A DNA stretch of 64,000 nucleotides from Stichopus chloronotus (lineage: Eukaryota > Echinodermata > Holothuroidea > Aspidochirotida > Stichopodidae): contig SFZH01000008.1 of the NCBI GenBank assembly GCA_021234535.1, positions 16,593,358 to 16,657,357 of the forward strand, read 5' to 3'. Below, in pieces: positions 27,101-42,100 of the stretch. The notes below the pieces were generated by a model, which saw only the letters and a program-made list of their open reading frames with translations, had not been told where the DNA came from and ran no database searches. A program made the position numbers and the translations under genes. How positions within the stretch are numbered: the first letter of the stretch is position 1; the number at the start of each line of letters is the position of its first letter.

Positions 27101-30100
27101 TAGCAACTCTTCAATAGTCAGTCTATATGGTGTTTTCCGTGGCTCCTCTTTTAACCGCATCTTTGCACCAAGCTTCCAGTCCCTCTGTTACTTAAGTGCT
27201 GTTGTTTTTTTTTTTCATCCATTGGTACTTAAAATGTCTTAAAGGTAATGTGACATGAAAATGGCATTTTGCAGTATTTCATCGGAAATGTTAAAAATAG
27301 CCACAGATTCTATCAAAATCCATCAGATATTGACAATTTTACATGCAAATTCCTGCCTTACACCTGCATCATGAATAAACATTGGCTAAGTATGCTAACT
27401 GGTGACGTCAAGAGAGAGTAGCATGATATGTCTCATGTTACTCTTTGTTTTTGTCTTTTATTTGAAGTACAATTGAAAATTATATAATCTGCAAGGATTG
27501 TTAAATAAATTAACAAATTTCAAAATTATAAAATAAGTTTCAGAGGCCTGTATTTTCTCCTTTACAAATATTAATGTCATTTACCAGTATGTGAATTAGA
27601 TGGTAAGTAATTAATTTATATAGGCCTAACAAAAGAAATACCAATTACTGAAACTTCAACACTCCATGTCATCATATTTGTATTTCCATCAAACTTTGGA
27701 AAGCCATATCTGAAAATCACTAATAGATATGAACAAGATACCAACGCATTTCCATTCAGGTTTTCACTCTGTAACTTCTAACCGAAGCCAGCTCCTTTCT
27801 AGATGCATGTCACACAACCATTTAACTCGTAACTTTATGTGTCGCTTGTACGTTCCTTAAAATCGATCCAACTCTATCCCTCCCCTTTAGTGGAATTCAG
27901 TCGAGTCCAGAAAGAACTGGAGGTGGAACAGGCACGACATGTTCAGGATGTGGAGAACTTGAAGCAGACAATGGCACAGATGGAGAGGGACTCCCAGCTG
28001 GCCCTGAAGAAGGAGGAACAGGCCCACGAAGAAGATGTAGAGAGGCTCACAAGAGAAAAGGTATAAAAGCCGTGGCATTGGCCCAGCAAAATGTAACAAA
28101 AATGAGTTTGTAGGAAGCGTTTCTTTTTGCTTTTATAAGACGGATTAAAAAAGAGTGATGCCACTGATTTCGTTTAAGGTAGCACGTTAAAAGCTGGCTG
28201 GCAAGTCCGCTGCAGGGGCCGGCAAGGGCGTCACACCTGCCGGGCATTGTTAGGATGAACTCAGTGACGAAAACTATGTGGCTGCACTGGCGCCACCTTC
28301 CAATACAAGGGAGAAGCAGATGTGGCATAGTAGTTATCCTGCAAGTTCATTCAAGAACAAGCTAATTAACATGCATAATCCATGGCTACCACCGATGCTA
28401 GCCAGATGTGGTTGGTCTGAGAGATTGGAATAACAGTACAGTATGCACATGAAATGGCACAGAATTCTCAAAAAATTTGGAATTGAATATTGTGGCTGCA
28501 GCAGCCTCCCAGCCGTATTTCACAAGAACTAACTGCTCTCATGGCATCTCCCCTTCCCCTCAGGAAAGCATGGAAATAGAGCTGGAAGCTGAGAAAGAGA
28601 CGATCCTGCAGAAGGCAAGCGAAGAGAAGGAAGAGATGTCGACCCAGTTTGAGAGGGAGCAGGAAAGTCTGCGAGAGGAGCTGGCGAACTCCCAGAGAGA
28701 CAGAGACGAGAGTTTGCTGATAGCAGAGAATGACAAACAGCAGGTAAAGGAGATAGATATCAGCTGGCACTGCCCGCTATCAGGGACCTGTGTTGTTACC
28801 TCAGGTCAATATAGAAAGTCACAGCCGCAGGACAGCTCGTGAGAATGATTTAAGCATGGTGTTCTGAACATTCTGTGTCCAAGTGAGCCTTTGAGGGAAA
28901 TATTGGAAATGAATTCTAACTCTTTTCCTTCAAGTTTATGAGTCCTCCCTGATATATGCATTCCTTTCAACAGTCTCTTTCGATGGCGGAGACAGAGAAG
29001 AACCAACTCCTGGAGAAATTCAACAATGCCCAGAGAGAACTGGCCAACGCTTCGATGGAGATGGACAGAGTTAAGCGTGAGACATTCAGCAAAGCTGAAC
29101 AAGATAAGGTACTCCACCTTTAGTTAAAACTGCAGCAGAAATATACTGCTTAAAATGAATTTCGAAGGCAAAAGAAGGTGCTGTCCCATGTTCCTTAAAC
29201 AAAAACGTAACCAGTAGAATGGTTTGGGGGGGACAAATGAACTGGACACATTGGCAAAAGCAATTTCGTGAAAATTTCATGATGGTAAATGTAATGGCTG
29301 TTTGGTTATGCATTTGCAATTTCATTCAGCAAATGGCTTTCAATATTTGTATTTCTAATGAGAAGCCAAGAAGGCACATCTGAATACCATAGAACCCTCT
29401 AAGCCATCCTCAAGTTCACTCTTCTAGGTTTTTGTTCTGTCTTCCTTTCTTGGCGGTCAAGTTTGTCTTTACACAAACTCCACTTTGAACTTCAACAGTC
29501 GCTGTTCTATTCCATGAGAGAGGACGTAGATGGGCGCGGAGATATGCCAGTCAATGATTTGATATAGTTGTTGTTTTGTTGTACTCATTTCTTTGCCTTG
29601 TTTGCCCTTCACAGGAGGCACTGACCACGGCACAAGATGAAATCAAAGACCTCACATCAAGATTCGAAGAAGCAAAGTAATTCCCTGGCTACTTCAATTA
29701 CTCCCTCTTTTTTATTGATGCAATAGTTTACACTGTACAAGAAAAGGAAGGAAATTTACATGCCCTGTCGCCAATGAACTATAATTTTCCAAATGTTCCT
29801 TATTTTTAAGATTTTGAAAATTGCAGAGTGGAACGTGATTGTTGGATATTATATATACTTTGAATAATAAGAACGTCTTCTGTCTCAGGTGTTTGTTGCA
29901 TCTACTATGTGTAGATTCTGATTGTGACTAGATTTGTATCTAGAAGTGTGAGGATTATACCTTGCCAGCTGGCATTCTGGTCGTTGACTGTGACACGCAG
30001 ATTGGGGACATACATGTGGGGGGTGGGGGGGTAGTTGCCTGTTAATGGTTTGTGATACTCTCATCCTGTTCTTCATTTTCCATCAGCGATGTTCACGAAA

Positions 30101-33100
30101 CCCAGGTGAAAGAACTGAACGCCCAGCTGAAGGACCTTCAAAAGGCCAAGGAGGGGGTTCAACGAGAGGTCAGTGAACTTAAAACACAACTCAAAATGGT
30201 AGAAGAGGCGCGAGACAATGTCAGGAGGGACTTGATAGATGCTCACAGGAAAATACGAGAAGGTGATTTTTGCTTAATGCAGTTTTCGTGGCACTGTATT
30301 TCGGGGACATCAGTTTATGTCCCCACGTGTCATGTAGCCAAAAAGAAATGGTTCATTATTTTATCAAGGTGAAGTGTAACTGACTTGAAAGGATCTTTTT
30401 AAGATCAAATGTAACTTACCATTTTCGTAGGTATCATGTTAATCTGGTCATTGCGTAGTCATTGCAGTTACAGAATTGTTGTGTATTTAAGTGAAGGGCA
30501 TGCTGCTTTCCAAATGAACTGAGCTCACTGCAGTAAAGTTTAAGTCCCATATTGGGCACCATTTTATGTTCGTTAAAATAGAAGCAGTGATTAATATAAA
30601 CTGCAGCAAACCATTGACCTGGTTTTATGCTGATCTTCATCACTTAAGGTCCATCACACACCATTTCTCCACTTATCTCAATAGTTTTGTCATTTTGCCT
30701 TTGAGCAACAAAATCAGTGTTGAGTGTGACAATTGTCAAATGTTTCGAGTAACCATGCCTGTAGGTAGGTGTGGAGGGATGGGCAGCAAGCCTCTCTCTC
30801 TCTCTGATTGGTGAATGAACTGACCACCGAGATGTTCACTCGCACCGAATTTCGTTTGGTTGCCTCCCACAGGAGATGAAGCCAAGGAGAAGCTACGAAA
30901 GGAGAACCTTGACACAAAACGCAACCTCAACGATGTCGCCAGGGAAAAGGACGCCATTAACCAAGCAAACGAGGAACTGCGAGACAAGATCAAGAAAAAT
31001 GAAGCGGAGCGCATCCAGTTGAAGAGAAACGTGGACGACCAAAGCAAGAAGTTAGGCGGTAAGTGTGACAGAGGAAGAAATCAAGATAATCCTCTCTGAA
31101 AGCCATTGAAATGCTGGTTTCTTATCAGGGATTAGTTTCTCTTCGAATTACCCTGTCTTTGAAAAGTTTTGTCACATTTATACACAAATTTCCAAGTTTA
31201 CATTGAGACAATGACTGTGAAATGTGTATAATCTAACAAACTCATTTTGTTTGTCTGTTTTCAATACATAGCATTTGTAACGGCTCATCTCCATTCTGTG
31301 TTTTTTTTTTTTTTCCCTTTAGCATTGGAGGATGCCAAGGCTGGGATTCAGAGGGAAGCAGGAGAGCTAAGGAACAGCCTGAGGGAGGTTGAAAAATCAA
31401 GGCTGGAGGCAAGGAGAGATTTGCAAGAATTGAGAAGACAGGTAACAATTTATTATATTCGTTACCCCAGTAATGGAGTAACTAACAGACCAAAATGAGT
31501 GAATGTCAAGCACTTTTTGGGGGGGCCAAAAATATTGTCTTGATGCTGTGTCCAGGGTACTTTCACAGTATCTTTAGAAGTGTGCATGATTAGACGTGTG
31601 GCAGGAATGTAGTCTAGGCCACAAGTTTCCCCAGATGATCATATTTGTGAATCAGTTTACCTGGGATTTTTAGAGCAAATATTTCTCAATTATTATCGTT
31701 GGTTGTAACTTGTCCATCTAAGACATACTCGACAATTTTCTCCAATGAAAGAAGAGTTCTCTACAGACTGGCTTGATTTTGTTTTTTGCTTGTCCTGATG
31801 TTTTTGCTGTTAAAAAAATGAGTTTCAGTCATATGCCAGTCCTACTCAATTGCCTGTTCAGATGCAACTTACGGTTACAACTAGTCATAGATATATCTTG
31901 CTGCAGGAGTATTGTTTTAGGCTACATGCCGTTGTTGCTAATGACCAGTCCCAATACACTTCTCATAGACCTGCTTATCTTTCATTTCAGTTATTCAAAC
32001 CCAGTGTAAATTTGAAATATTTATAAAGAGGAGTAAAACAAAGGGGAAAAAAAAATATCATGGGGCTTTTCTCTTCTATGTCATATATCGTTTATGCTTC
32101 AGTGTAATCACTGAAAGCAGATAAATTACAAGATTTTATTCCAGTTATTTTGATTCAAGAAATTCTTTTTAAATTTTGTGATTGAAGGCTTCATGACTTA
32201 TTTTCTCTTGGTTTTCATATTTTCTCTTGATTTTCTCGCGGAACAGGTGAAAGCCCTCGAAGGGGACCAGGCTAAGAAGATGCAGGAAGTCTTTGAGCTT
32301 CAGGACAGACTGTCTCGAGAGGCAGAGAAAGACGAGGAGAGCAGAAAGGAGATCAAAGCTCTGAAGCAAAAGGTCGGTTTCCTTGATGTCTATCAGCATT
32401 TGCGGGGATCGGTCCCTCTACTTTGTGTAGTGATTAGGCCTTGTATGCCCGCTTAAAAAGAATCAGCTAAGACAGGGTTCCCATGGCCTGGAAAGGTCAT
32501 GGGGAAAAGTCATGGAATTTTTCTTTCTCTTTCCATGCCCCAAAAAGTCAAGACATTCTGTTAAAATGACTCCATTCATGAAATTCAGAACAGACTGCTA
32601 TCTTTTACAAATTTAAAATAGTAAACTTCACGTCACGATCGCTGTTTTTATTTGTTTTTTTTCTCCCATCAATCCTTTTTCGTCTCAGGTGTTGGAAACA
32701 GAGGCAGAGAGAGAAGAGTCTCGTAAGGAAGTCAAGGAGCTGAAGAGAGACAGGGCTGAGATGGAGGAGGAATTTAGGATCAAGGAGAAAGACTACACCA
32801 TGACGCTGGACGAGGGTAAGAACCTCGAGAGGAAGATCATGGACCGGCTGAGGAACACAGAGAATGCCCTCGAGAACACCAAGGGAGAGCTGGGGGAACT
32901 GAAACTGAAACTCAGTGCAGCAGAGGGCCGCGTGAACGGCTTGGAGGCCCAGCTCGCCCAGATCGAGGGTAAGCATTAGAGGGAGATGAGATCAGAAAGT
33001 GCACCGATCGGAGTTTGCTCGGAGTGGGGGGGGGGCGTTATTGGTATCTGGAATTTGCTATGTGGGGTTTAAATTCATGTGATGATTCGATAATTTCTTA

Positions 33101-36100
33101 TTGCAATACGAACAGTCTTGAAATGATCCCTGCTGTCAGTGCTTGGAGTCTCAGTCTGGAAACTGTTGAATGCAGAGACCAGACAGGTACAAGCCCTCTT
33201 TGTGCAGACATTGTACATTTTGAATGTTTCATTGTTGTGTGACAGAATTAAGTGCATTTCGTTGAAGAGCTTTCCAGTTTGTGCAGTAAGGACGTCTTGT
33301 TTTTATTGTGGGTACCAAAGAAAATGTTAAATTCATAAAGGGTTTGAAAAACCTTAAAAAAAGCAACTGATACCAGACTTTTCCATCTTTATTCCAAATA
33401 CGTTTGTGAATGATATAGGTTGGTTTCTGTTATCAACTTGTAACCAGTGATGGAGTCGTAAAATAATGTTGCTTCTTTTCATGTCATTCCAGGAGCAAAG
33501 CAAGAGGTAGAGTTTAAGCTGAACAGCATCCACTCATCTCTTAGACGGACACTTGGAATCGGTGCCGCTGACTTGTCTTCTGAGAGTCCAGCCGCCAGCA
33601 AACGTTCCCGGAGTCCGACCAGGAGGAGAGCGAGGATCTCCCCACAAAGGTAAAGGATAGACAGACAAGGGGAATGGTTGCAGAGTCTTGCAATAAGTGT
33701 CCTTATCTGTACTCTTTCTTGATGCTTGTTTCAGTCCTCATCAAGTTTTGTGACCTTTTAGTTTCTCTATTTTAAGGATATGACATCTTTCCACTCCTAT
33801 CAAAAAATGAGTCCCAACTGTGTCAAGATGCTTAATTAAAAAAAAAACAACAACAACTTGATGTAAATGATTTCCATTAGTTTTGTGATGTTCTTTATAA
33901 TAGTAAAGTGCACCACCAACTTAGTTCCTTATGAAGAAAAATTATCAATTTAGTTCGATTTATGATCCTGACAGTTGGCAACAGACAAGTTGGAACTTTC
34001 TTCCGAATTGATAAATGATACTCTGCCATGCTTGTGCTTATTTATGCGTAAAAAACTTGAAATGACTAAAGGCATCCATTTTCAACTGAATGAAATATAA
34101 TTTTTTTTTTTTAGTTTTGCCTTTTATTACACTTACCCCCAGGGTTTGACAACACCTTTGCTACGACGACAGACGGACGTGGCAGTCCCATACCCCGCAT
34201 CGGCTCGCCTGATCTGGCAGAGCGGCCCCTCAGTCCTGACAGAAGTGGCTCGCCATCCAAGGTAGATCAGACAGTCATGGAGATCGATCCCGAGACGATC
34301 CGAATTGCACTTCGAGACTTTGCTCAAAGGCTGAAAGGAATTGAGAAAGAGAGGGTGAGGAATAGCATGAATTGTTCATTTTGACTAAGCTAAGTAGTCC
34401 ATATGATGATAGGCAGTTATGAGAAATACTTAACAGCATGAAAAGCTCACAAATAGAAAACTGACGTCTAAATCTGGTATATTATGTTATCAGAAAACCA
34501 CTGGAATTCAACTTTTGACTGTTATTAGTTTATGGAAAATTCGAATGTGAGCCATGTGAGTCTTTTTGCTGATTGAGAAATCTGTAGGTAGATATTTCTT
34601 TCGAATCAGTTGCAATTCATGATGCTCACAGGATCCGTGTCTGTGATTTGGTTTGGGAGAGGCTGCACAGCCAATGTATGTTAAGCCATCCTCACGAGAA
34701 GCCCATGCTTCGTTTTGGGAATGAAACTGACGTATACTTTTGGGGATCTCATGTACGAAAATGACAATGTGACTTGGTCCACCTTCACCAACTTTGCAAA
34801 ACTACTATGTGTAATGAGAAATTTTGCATTAGCAGTAAGGGAAAGAGTAACATTCCAGTTTCAAGAAGCACTACTTTTTTTTAATGCCAAATAGACATAA
34901 AAATTCATCAAAAATGCAAGAACGTTTTTTAGTGGTAGTGTAATGAAAGGGATAGAGATACATTATATAGGGTTTTGGATCACTGACACCGCTTGTAGTA
35001 ATTTCCTTACACATAACTGTTGCTTGATCAGTTTCTGTAGTAACATACTCTTGTTTTCTCTTTTCCAGGATGAAGCTCAAGCCAGACTCTCCCATTGCCA
35101 GCAGGAGATGGCAGAAATGGAAGCAAGTCGAGTCCAAATCGAGGACAGGCTCCAGTTGGTCCAGAGATCCCTCGGGGAGGCCGAGGAGGGCAAGAGGGGC
35201 GCGGACGGGCGTCTCAGCAGCGCCCAGACGGCCCTGATGCTCCAGGAGGAGACGCTGCGTCGTAACGAACGGGAGCGGAAGGGCCTCCTGGAGAAGATTC
35301 ACACAATGGAGAGGTCAATGCAGGGTTCAGAGAGCGACAAGAGGGGCCTCCAGGACAAGATTGCCAAGATGCAACAGAGGGAAGAGAAATTAGAGGCAGA
35401 CAAAAAGCAGCTCAAAGAAATGTTAGAGGTTGCTGAAAACAGGGGCACCCAACTGGAACTGAAGAGGAGGGCAATAGAGGGCGACTATCAGAGGCTGCAA
35501 TTGAACATGAATGATAAGGTCACTGAGACCCAGGTGAGTGGAAATTGTAGTATGCATGGAGTGTGGTCTTGACAAATAGACACCACTTTTTAATGTCTGC
35601 CAGTGCAAGAATAAGAGTTGGCATAATGATGTTGCAACATTGGTCTTTCCGTGAGTGCTTGACTGACAGCGGTAGGTACTTCTTGTTCCATTGATTCCTG
35701 TTGAACAGTGGTTCAGTTCTACCCATTGAGAATGCTTAACTCCCAATGTGAATATGCTGAGCAAATATTCAGTCTTGGTCTAACACATTCACCAATGCTC
35801 TGCATTGTAACTTTATTGTTGTGTGATTATATATATGATTACTACCTTCAAAAATCTTAGTTGCAAGTCTTCAAGACCTTGATTTAAAAGAACTGGATTG
35901 AGATGTAAACTTTAATGACCTAAATAAAGAATTAAATTACCCTTGTCCTGGACTCATTGTGGACTTCTCATGTCTTTGTGATCACAGAGGACAGTACATG
36001 AATGTGGAAATCAGACTCACCTTTGCAATATGAGTCTCTTTCAGCAGTATTGATTATATGAGGAATGACTTTCATAACAAATCAGGGTCATTTTAGCATC

Positions 36101-39100
36101 TGGTGTGTAGTTGTACCAGCCACCTAAGGTTGAGTTTAAACCTAGTGCCTGATATGTGTACCGTCACTACAGTTGGACAGTAGCACCGTGTTGTTGCGTT
36201 GCAAAACTTTAGCATAAAGTGGATGATTTTGCTCTCCTGGAGAGAAAAATGCACCACCAGAAATCAGCTTGGGGTTCTGCAGGTTTGCTCAAAACTTTTC
36301 AAGGGGATGTGACAAAAGTTCCAATTTGTGGATTTTTGTAAACGTGTCATCACTTTTGTCATCTTCATCAACAGGTGCAACAAGAACGCATCGAGGGCCT
36401 GATGCGTCAGATTCAAGACCTTGAGAGCAAGAACACCTCCCTCCAGCTGACCATCGACAGGCTGTCTGGCGCCCTCGCCAGGAGCGAAAGTGATGAGAAC
36501 CAGCTGAAGGATAAGCTGCAGAACCTCTCGCTGACGTTGAACGACAGCACCATGGAGACCCACCAGATGGAGGAGAAACTGAGGCAGATGCAACAGAGCC
36601 TGGCCAGCAGCGAGCAGGACAGACGGGTTCTCCAGGAGAGGTTGGATGCATCAAGGTGAGACGCTCATGTCCCTTCACATGCAGTCATTATTTCACCAAA
36701 CTCCTTAAGAGCATTGACAATTAATCAGGAAAGGCGGAATGTTACAAAATAAAAAAGTTGACCTGCCAGTCTTTCTCCTCCATCGCCCCACTGAAATTTT
36801 CTGAATGTTGTGATCGCTTCCCCCACCCCCCTTGTCCATTTTCATTTCATTGTCAGTGTTTCTGTTATCGATTGGTTTTGAATAACACTCCCTCATCAAT
36901 GGCTCATTATCACATCATGGATATTGTATAAGCAGTATCACTTAATATTTGAATATGAAGTGAAATAATAATGAATTTGTACTTTGAATTTCCAGACAAT
37001 CTTCCACAGAAGCCAAGAAACAGAACCACCAGTTAATGGAGAAAGTCCAGCAAATTCAGAACGAAGCATCCGAAGCCGAACTGAGGGGCAGTGAACTGGA
37101 TCAACAACTCAAGACCTCGCATGAGGTATGGTTGTCTCTTTGTTGCCTCCATGATGAAAGAAAAACACCAGACTTAAATGTACCTTTCATTGGAATTAAA
37201 ATGAGTCTCAGTTTAGAGGACTCAAAAACTGGAGAAGTTATAGTGTCACTTGAAATGCAGTGTGAGAAAGGTCAAGTGATCAATATGTGTATGTGGAAAG
37301 TGTACCAGAGATGTCAGTTATAGAGGTTATAATTAAAAATGGTTTTCTAGTTGCAAGATGGAAAAGATGGAGTAATTTGATGATGCAGAATTGATCGGTA
37401 GAGTCGACTTGTCGCACTGACTCATAGAATCAACAAAAAGAGGTGACAAATAGAATTGACAAGTGAAAATGACTAGTAGAATTGACTAGATGTGGTGACT
37501 AGTAGATTGTGACTGGTAGAGATGATAAGTAGAATTGACTGCAAGAGAAGATCAGAAGAAATGAAGGGTAGAATTGGCAAGAAGGGTTGACTAGTAGAAT
37601 TAACTTACAGCCGTTGCAATTGACTATGAAAGGTGATTGGAGGTGACTAGAGGAAATGAGTGGAAGAGTTGACTGGAAGAGGTAACAAGTTGAATTTAGT
37701 TTTAGAATTGACTAGAAAATGTGACTGGTGGAATTACCTGGTAGAAGTGAGGTAGAATGACTGGTAGAATTAACTAGAAGAGATCACTAGTAGACTTGAC
37801 TAGGAGGGATGACCAGTGGATGACTTTACAAGTTTTTTTCTTTGCCACAATTGTCAATCATTGATCCTGAGCTTTCATTCATGGACCCTTTACTGTCTCC
37901 TTCATCAACAGCTGTTAAAACAAAGACAAATGGCAGAGGACAAGGCCCTGGAGCAAGTCCACCGGCTCCAGTCCGAGAAGCGGACCCTCCAGGAACATGT
38001 AGGGACGTTGCAGAGAGCTTACGCCAACCTGGAGGCAGACAAGAGGGAACTGGAGAGGAATTCTGGTAGACTGGAGAAGGACAAAACAGCTCTCAAGAAA
38101 ACTCTGGATAAGGTATATGACAGATGTTTGGAAATTATACTGATAAACTGGTGGATGAGAATCTTTCAAACCAGTAAAGTTGAAAGGACCTGTTTCTTGT
38201 ATGAGTATCTTAAAGTGTTTGTCCACCCACTTTTGTGTGTTCCTATCCTTTGCTCAGATTTCAAAGTTGCTGCATTGTTTAAAGTCAGTTTGTCTATACC
38301 TATAAACGATTTGCAAACGGAATGTTGTAGTCTTGATCCTGTTATCTGGACCATTTGATTCGTTACCAAAATATCCTGTTTACTCCGTCTTTCCAGCAAT
38401 TATTCTGTGACTAATTTTGTCTTCATGCAGCATTTGTGTCCGTCCAAAATTAATGTTGTATTTAAACCTGCTTCATGTGTGTTACACATTTTTTGCATAG
38501 TTTGTAATTTTGATATGTGTCTCTTTATTTTATTTATTTATTTTTTTATTTATTTATTGGTAGGTTGAAAGGGAGAAAATTAAGACAGAGGAGATTGCCA
38601 TGAGAACCGCTACCGACAAAGGACTCTTGGACCAGTCCGTGACTTCACTGGAACAGGAAAACACCGAGCTACAAAGGCAGGTGCAGACTCTCCAGTCCGC
38701 ACTCGCCGAGACGGAACAGCAGCATGCACAAAGGTGAGAAGTTAGAGCAAGACATGCTATGGCAGGTCAAGCTGGGTCAGATAAGGTCATTAGGATGTGT
38801 AGATTGTCAGCGTTGTTGGTACGTCAGCCTTGTAAAGTATGTCTGTGTTCATATGGTCCTCTCGTTGAATGGCTATTTACATGGTCACGTTACCCTAACC
38901 CCAAATCTTAACCCAAACACTAACAGCTTTTCGACTGGCTTTGCGACCAGCTACTTGATTTATTGTCAAGCCTAACAACTAATTTAGCAGAACTGAGTAC
39001 TGTAGTAAAGGTATGAGACTTCATTGCAAATATCGACAATGTAATTAAATCTGCTTGTTTCAGTCTACTTTCTGTGAGCATGTAGATCTTGTTACTTCCA

Positions 39101-42100
39101 ATGAGAAGACTCGTGTTACATGTTGTAAGGAAGAAACTTGTTGAAAGGAGGAATAAAAAAAACTTTTCCTTTCTTCATTGATCCCACTGCTGACTAACAT
39201 CCCCGGTTCGAGTTGGTATGAGGATTGACGACTCATTACGGCCATTACACCAGTGATGTTACCCAAATTTTGACACAGGCGTCTTGCATATTGCATCATA
39301 ATTGTAATCAGCTGCAAAATTTTGAGCGGCATTGAAATGACAAAGGAATATCTCTGTTTTTATCAGAAATTGTATTTTGTAAGGTTATGCTGTTGAGCTT
39401 GAGAACATAATTTCAACAAATTATTTGAAACCATATTTTCCAACAAATTTTCAGACTCATCGAGCTCACCACCAGACACAGGCAGGAGACCGACGTTGAG
39501 ATGGAGAGGTTGCGGACCTCTCAGTTGCAGGCGGAGAAGACTCTGGAGGCAAGAGAACGAGCTCATCGGCAGACTGTCAAAGGACTTAAGGAACAGGTAC
39601 AGCAGATGATAATGGAAACAATGACAACAGTTTAACAGAACTTTCCTGAACTTTTCTTCTAGTGCATAGAATAATCAAAGTTTAATCATAATTTCTTACC
39701 TAGTTGAGACTCAGGAGCACGGGACAAATTTATTGTTGAGTAACTACGCATTGTCACATTTTTTTGTTAGATATCAATGTAAATCACTTGCATTACATTT
39801 TTTTTTTTTTTTTGTAATGTAATGTAAAATACAAGTCCCAGTTACTGTCTGTTGCATAGGCACAGGGTCAAGGACTTTGAGATGGGTAATGGGCATTTAC
39901 CCATTTACAGAAATTAGTGGGTTTAATCCACCAGGTGGGCCATCACATACTGTAGAGGCTGCGGAACCATAAAACCCAATCAGTAGCTCGATGGTAATTT
40001 GTAGCAATAGCGCAGAGTGTTTAGATTCAGACAGAATTAATACTCTGTTACAGCCTTCTTTCTCCTAGATCAAATTTGCCATTTTGAGAGTTATCATAAC
40101 TTACACTTTATGCATTTTGAAGTTAGTTTTGTAATGTTATGAAGAGAGTCATGGAGGTATAATAAATAGGGAAAGACATAACTTTAGAAAAAAAAAACAG
40201 AAGTATTGCTCATTACAAGGTTATTTGAAGTTACAAAAAAAGAAAGTTGCATTATATCTCCTTGAAATAGAAAATTGATGGTACTGTCACAAAGGGACAT
40301 ATGGAAAAATGTTGCATTTTTTTTTATGGAAAACTATTGGATTATTTTTATAAGAGTGAAATCTCTGAACGTTCATATCAGCTACCAAGTAATCATAGGT
40401 GGAAAAGAATGTCAAAACGGAGTAAAAGTAGTTGTGCTTGGTCTTATAACAAGAGAACATTTGATCAGGCTCTTTTTGTTTTCTTTTTCTTCCTTCGTTT
40501 TTCTTCTTTTTTTCTGAATTTTGTAATATCAGAGCAACATCTTACAAGACCAGCTGGAGAAGGAGATGAAGAAGAGGCAATCGTACATCAACCTCAGCTC
40601 AAAGACCAGTGATGAAATTCAAGATTTGAGACAAATGTTAAGTAAGTTTACCCTTGGAGTCCATCAATCAGCCAGAAGTTCCATTTAGTTGAGCATACAA
40701 ACACTCCAAAAGTTTCTGTGTTGTTGTGATTGGGCCATAAATCATTACATGCTGCACTGCTCCGATGGTGCAGTCCTTCAGTGCTGCTGTAGCATATGTA
40801 GCTATGCAAATGAAATGTGAACCAGATGGGCCACTGATCATGTGAAAAAGGAAAGGTAGACACAGTTCGCACAGGACCTCACAAACGTTGAAAGCCCTTG
40901 AATTTAAATCTGTCATTTTCAAGCGTGCAAGTACTTGAATTTTGTTCTTTTGCAGTAGTCCTTGGAAGTTGTTTGAATTCCAGTGATTTGATGAAGTGTT
41001 ACATTTTGTTCTTAATTATTACCCACAGTGAATGTTTGAACCATCATCAGCTTTGTTCCCTGCCAACCTCAGTTGTCCGTAAGAACTGACAAAGATATTT
41101 GCCAGTGTCTTATAAGTGTGTAATGCCCTTAAAAATCAAAAATTCTACCTTGGAAAAAAGTTTTGATTGATATCATCAGGCGAGTGTAGAGACCCCGAGT
41201 CAAATGAGCGTCGATCCCATGCCGGTTGCTTCACAAAAACAAACCAAGGAATCATTTTTGTGCAATGTTTCTAATTTTATAGTTTCTGGTCATAATTTTT
41301 TCAACTGTAACATTTTCACTAGTTAACACTGGTAGAGAATTTATTCATTCGTAGCTAAACCTAAGTAAGAAATACTGTACCTTATCACTATTATACTGCT
41401 GGTATCTGTGCCCCTTGCCAGGTGCATTGCCTTGCTGTCATTACATTCTGCTGTAATTTTCTTTGCTGGCATATTGAAATTTTCCCAGTTGTCCCTTTTG
41501 TCACACTGCCATGCTCCCAGCAGTCCTGCCTTTTACAGATCTTTTTCATTTACTTCAGCAAGCATTGTTTTGCATTCTTTGTGTCATCTTTCTATCAGTC
41601 TTTCATTTCCTCTGCAAGCCAATTCCTACCCCCTCACTTCTTTTTTTTTCTCCCAGGTGATTCCCTGCACAATGTCTCCAGAGACCCTACTCTAGATCCC
41701 TTGCTTCTGGAACACGAGACCAAAAAGTTAGATGACTCCTTCAATACTTCTCTGCGAGCTCACTCCCCTCCCACGAGCCTCTCCCCAAGAAGACTTAATT
41801 CCAGCCGTCATCGAAGCTCTTCTCCAGTGAGGCTCGGAACACCCTCCAAAACGTCAACTCCAGCAGCACGTAAGTATCTCCCTTCAGTTGGTTAAGTTTT
41901 GCCTCAGTTCCCTGTTATTCTCTTGCTTTAATCCCCCCTTTCATCTTTTGTCTGCTCATCCGAAAATATCTTTCAGATGCAAGCTTTTTCCTTCATTTTT
42001 CATTCATTAGATTGTTTGCAGTATGTGCACTTGAACGTAAAAGTTCAAAGTTACAGTAGGACTCTCATTAGAATAGGCTCTGAGGCTGAAAGCCTTGCAT

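Noticed and set aside
37380..37822. Possible CRISPR-like array
   Set aside because: Units are 13-15 bp and degenerate, without constant repeats and unique spacers, and the genome is eukaryotic.
38890..38925. Telomere-like text (accctaacccc...aaccc)
   Set aside because: Too short and irregular to call an interstitial telomere repeat.
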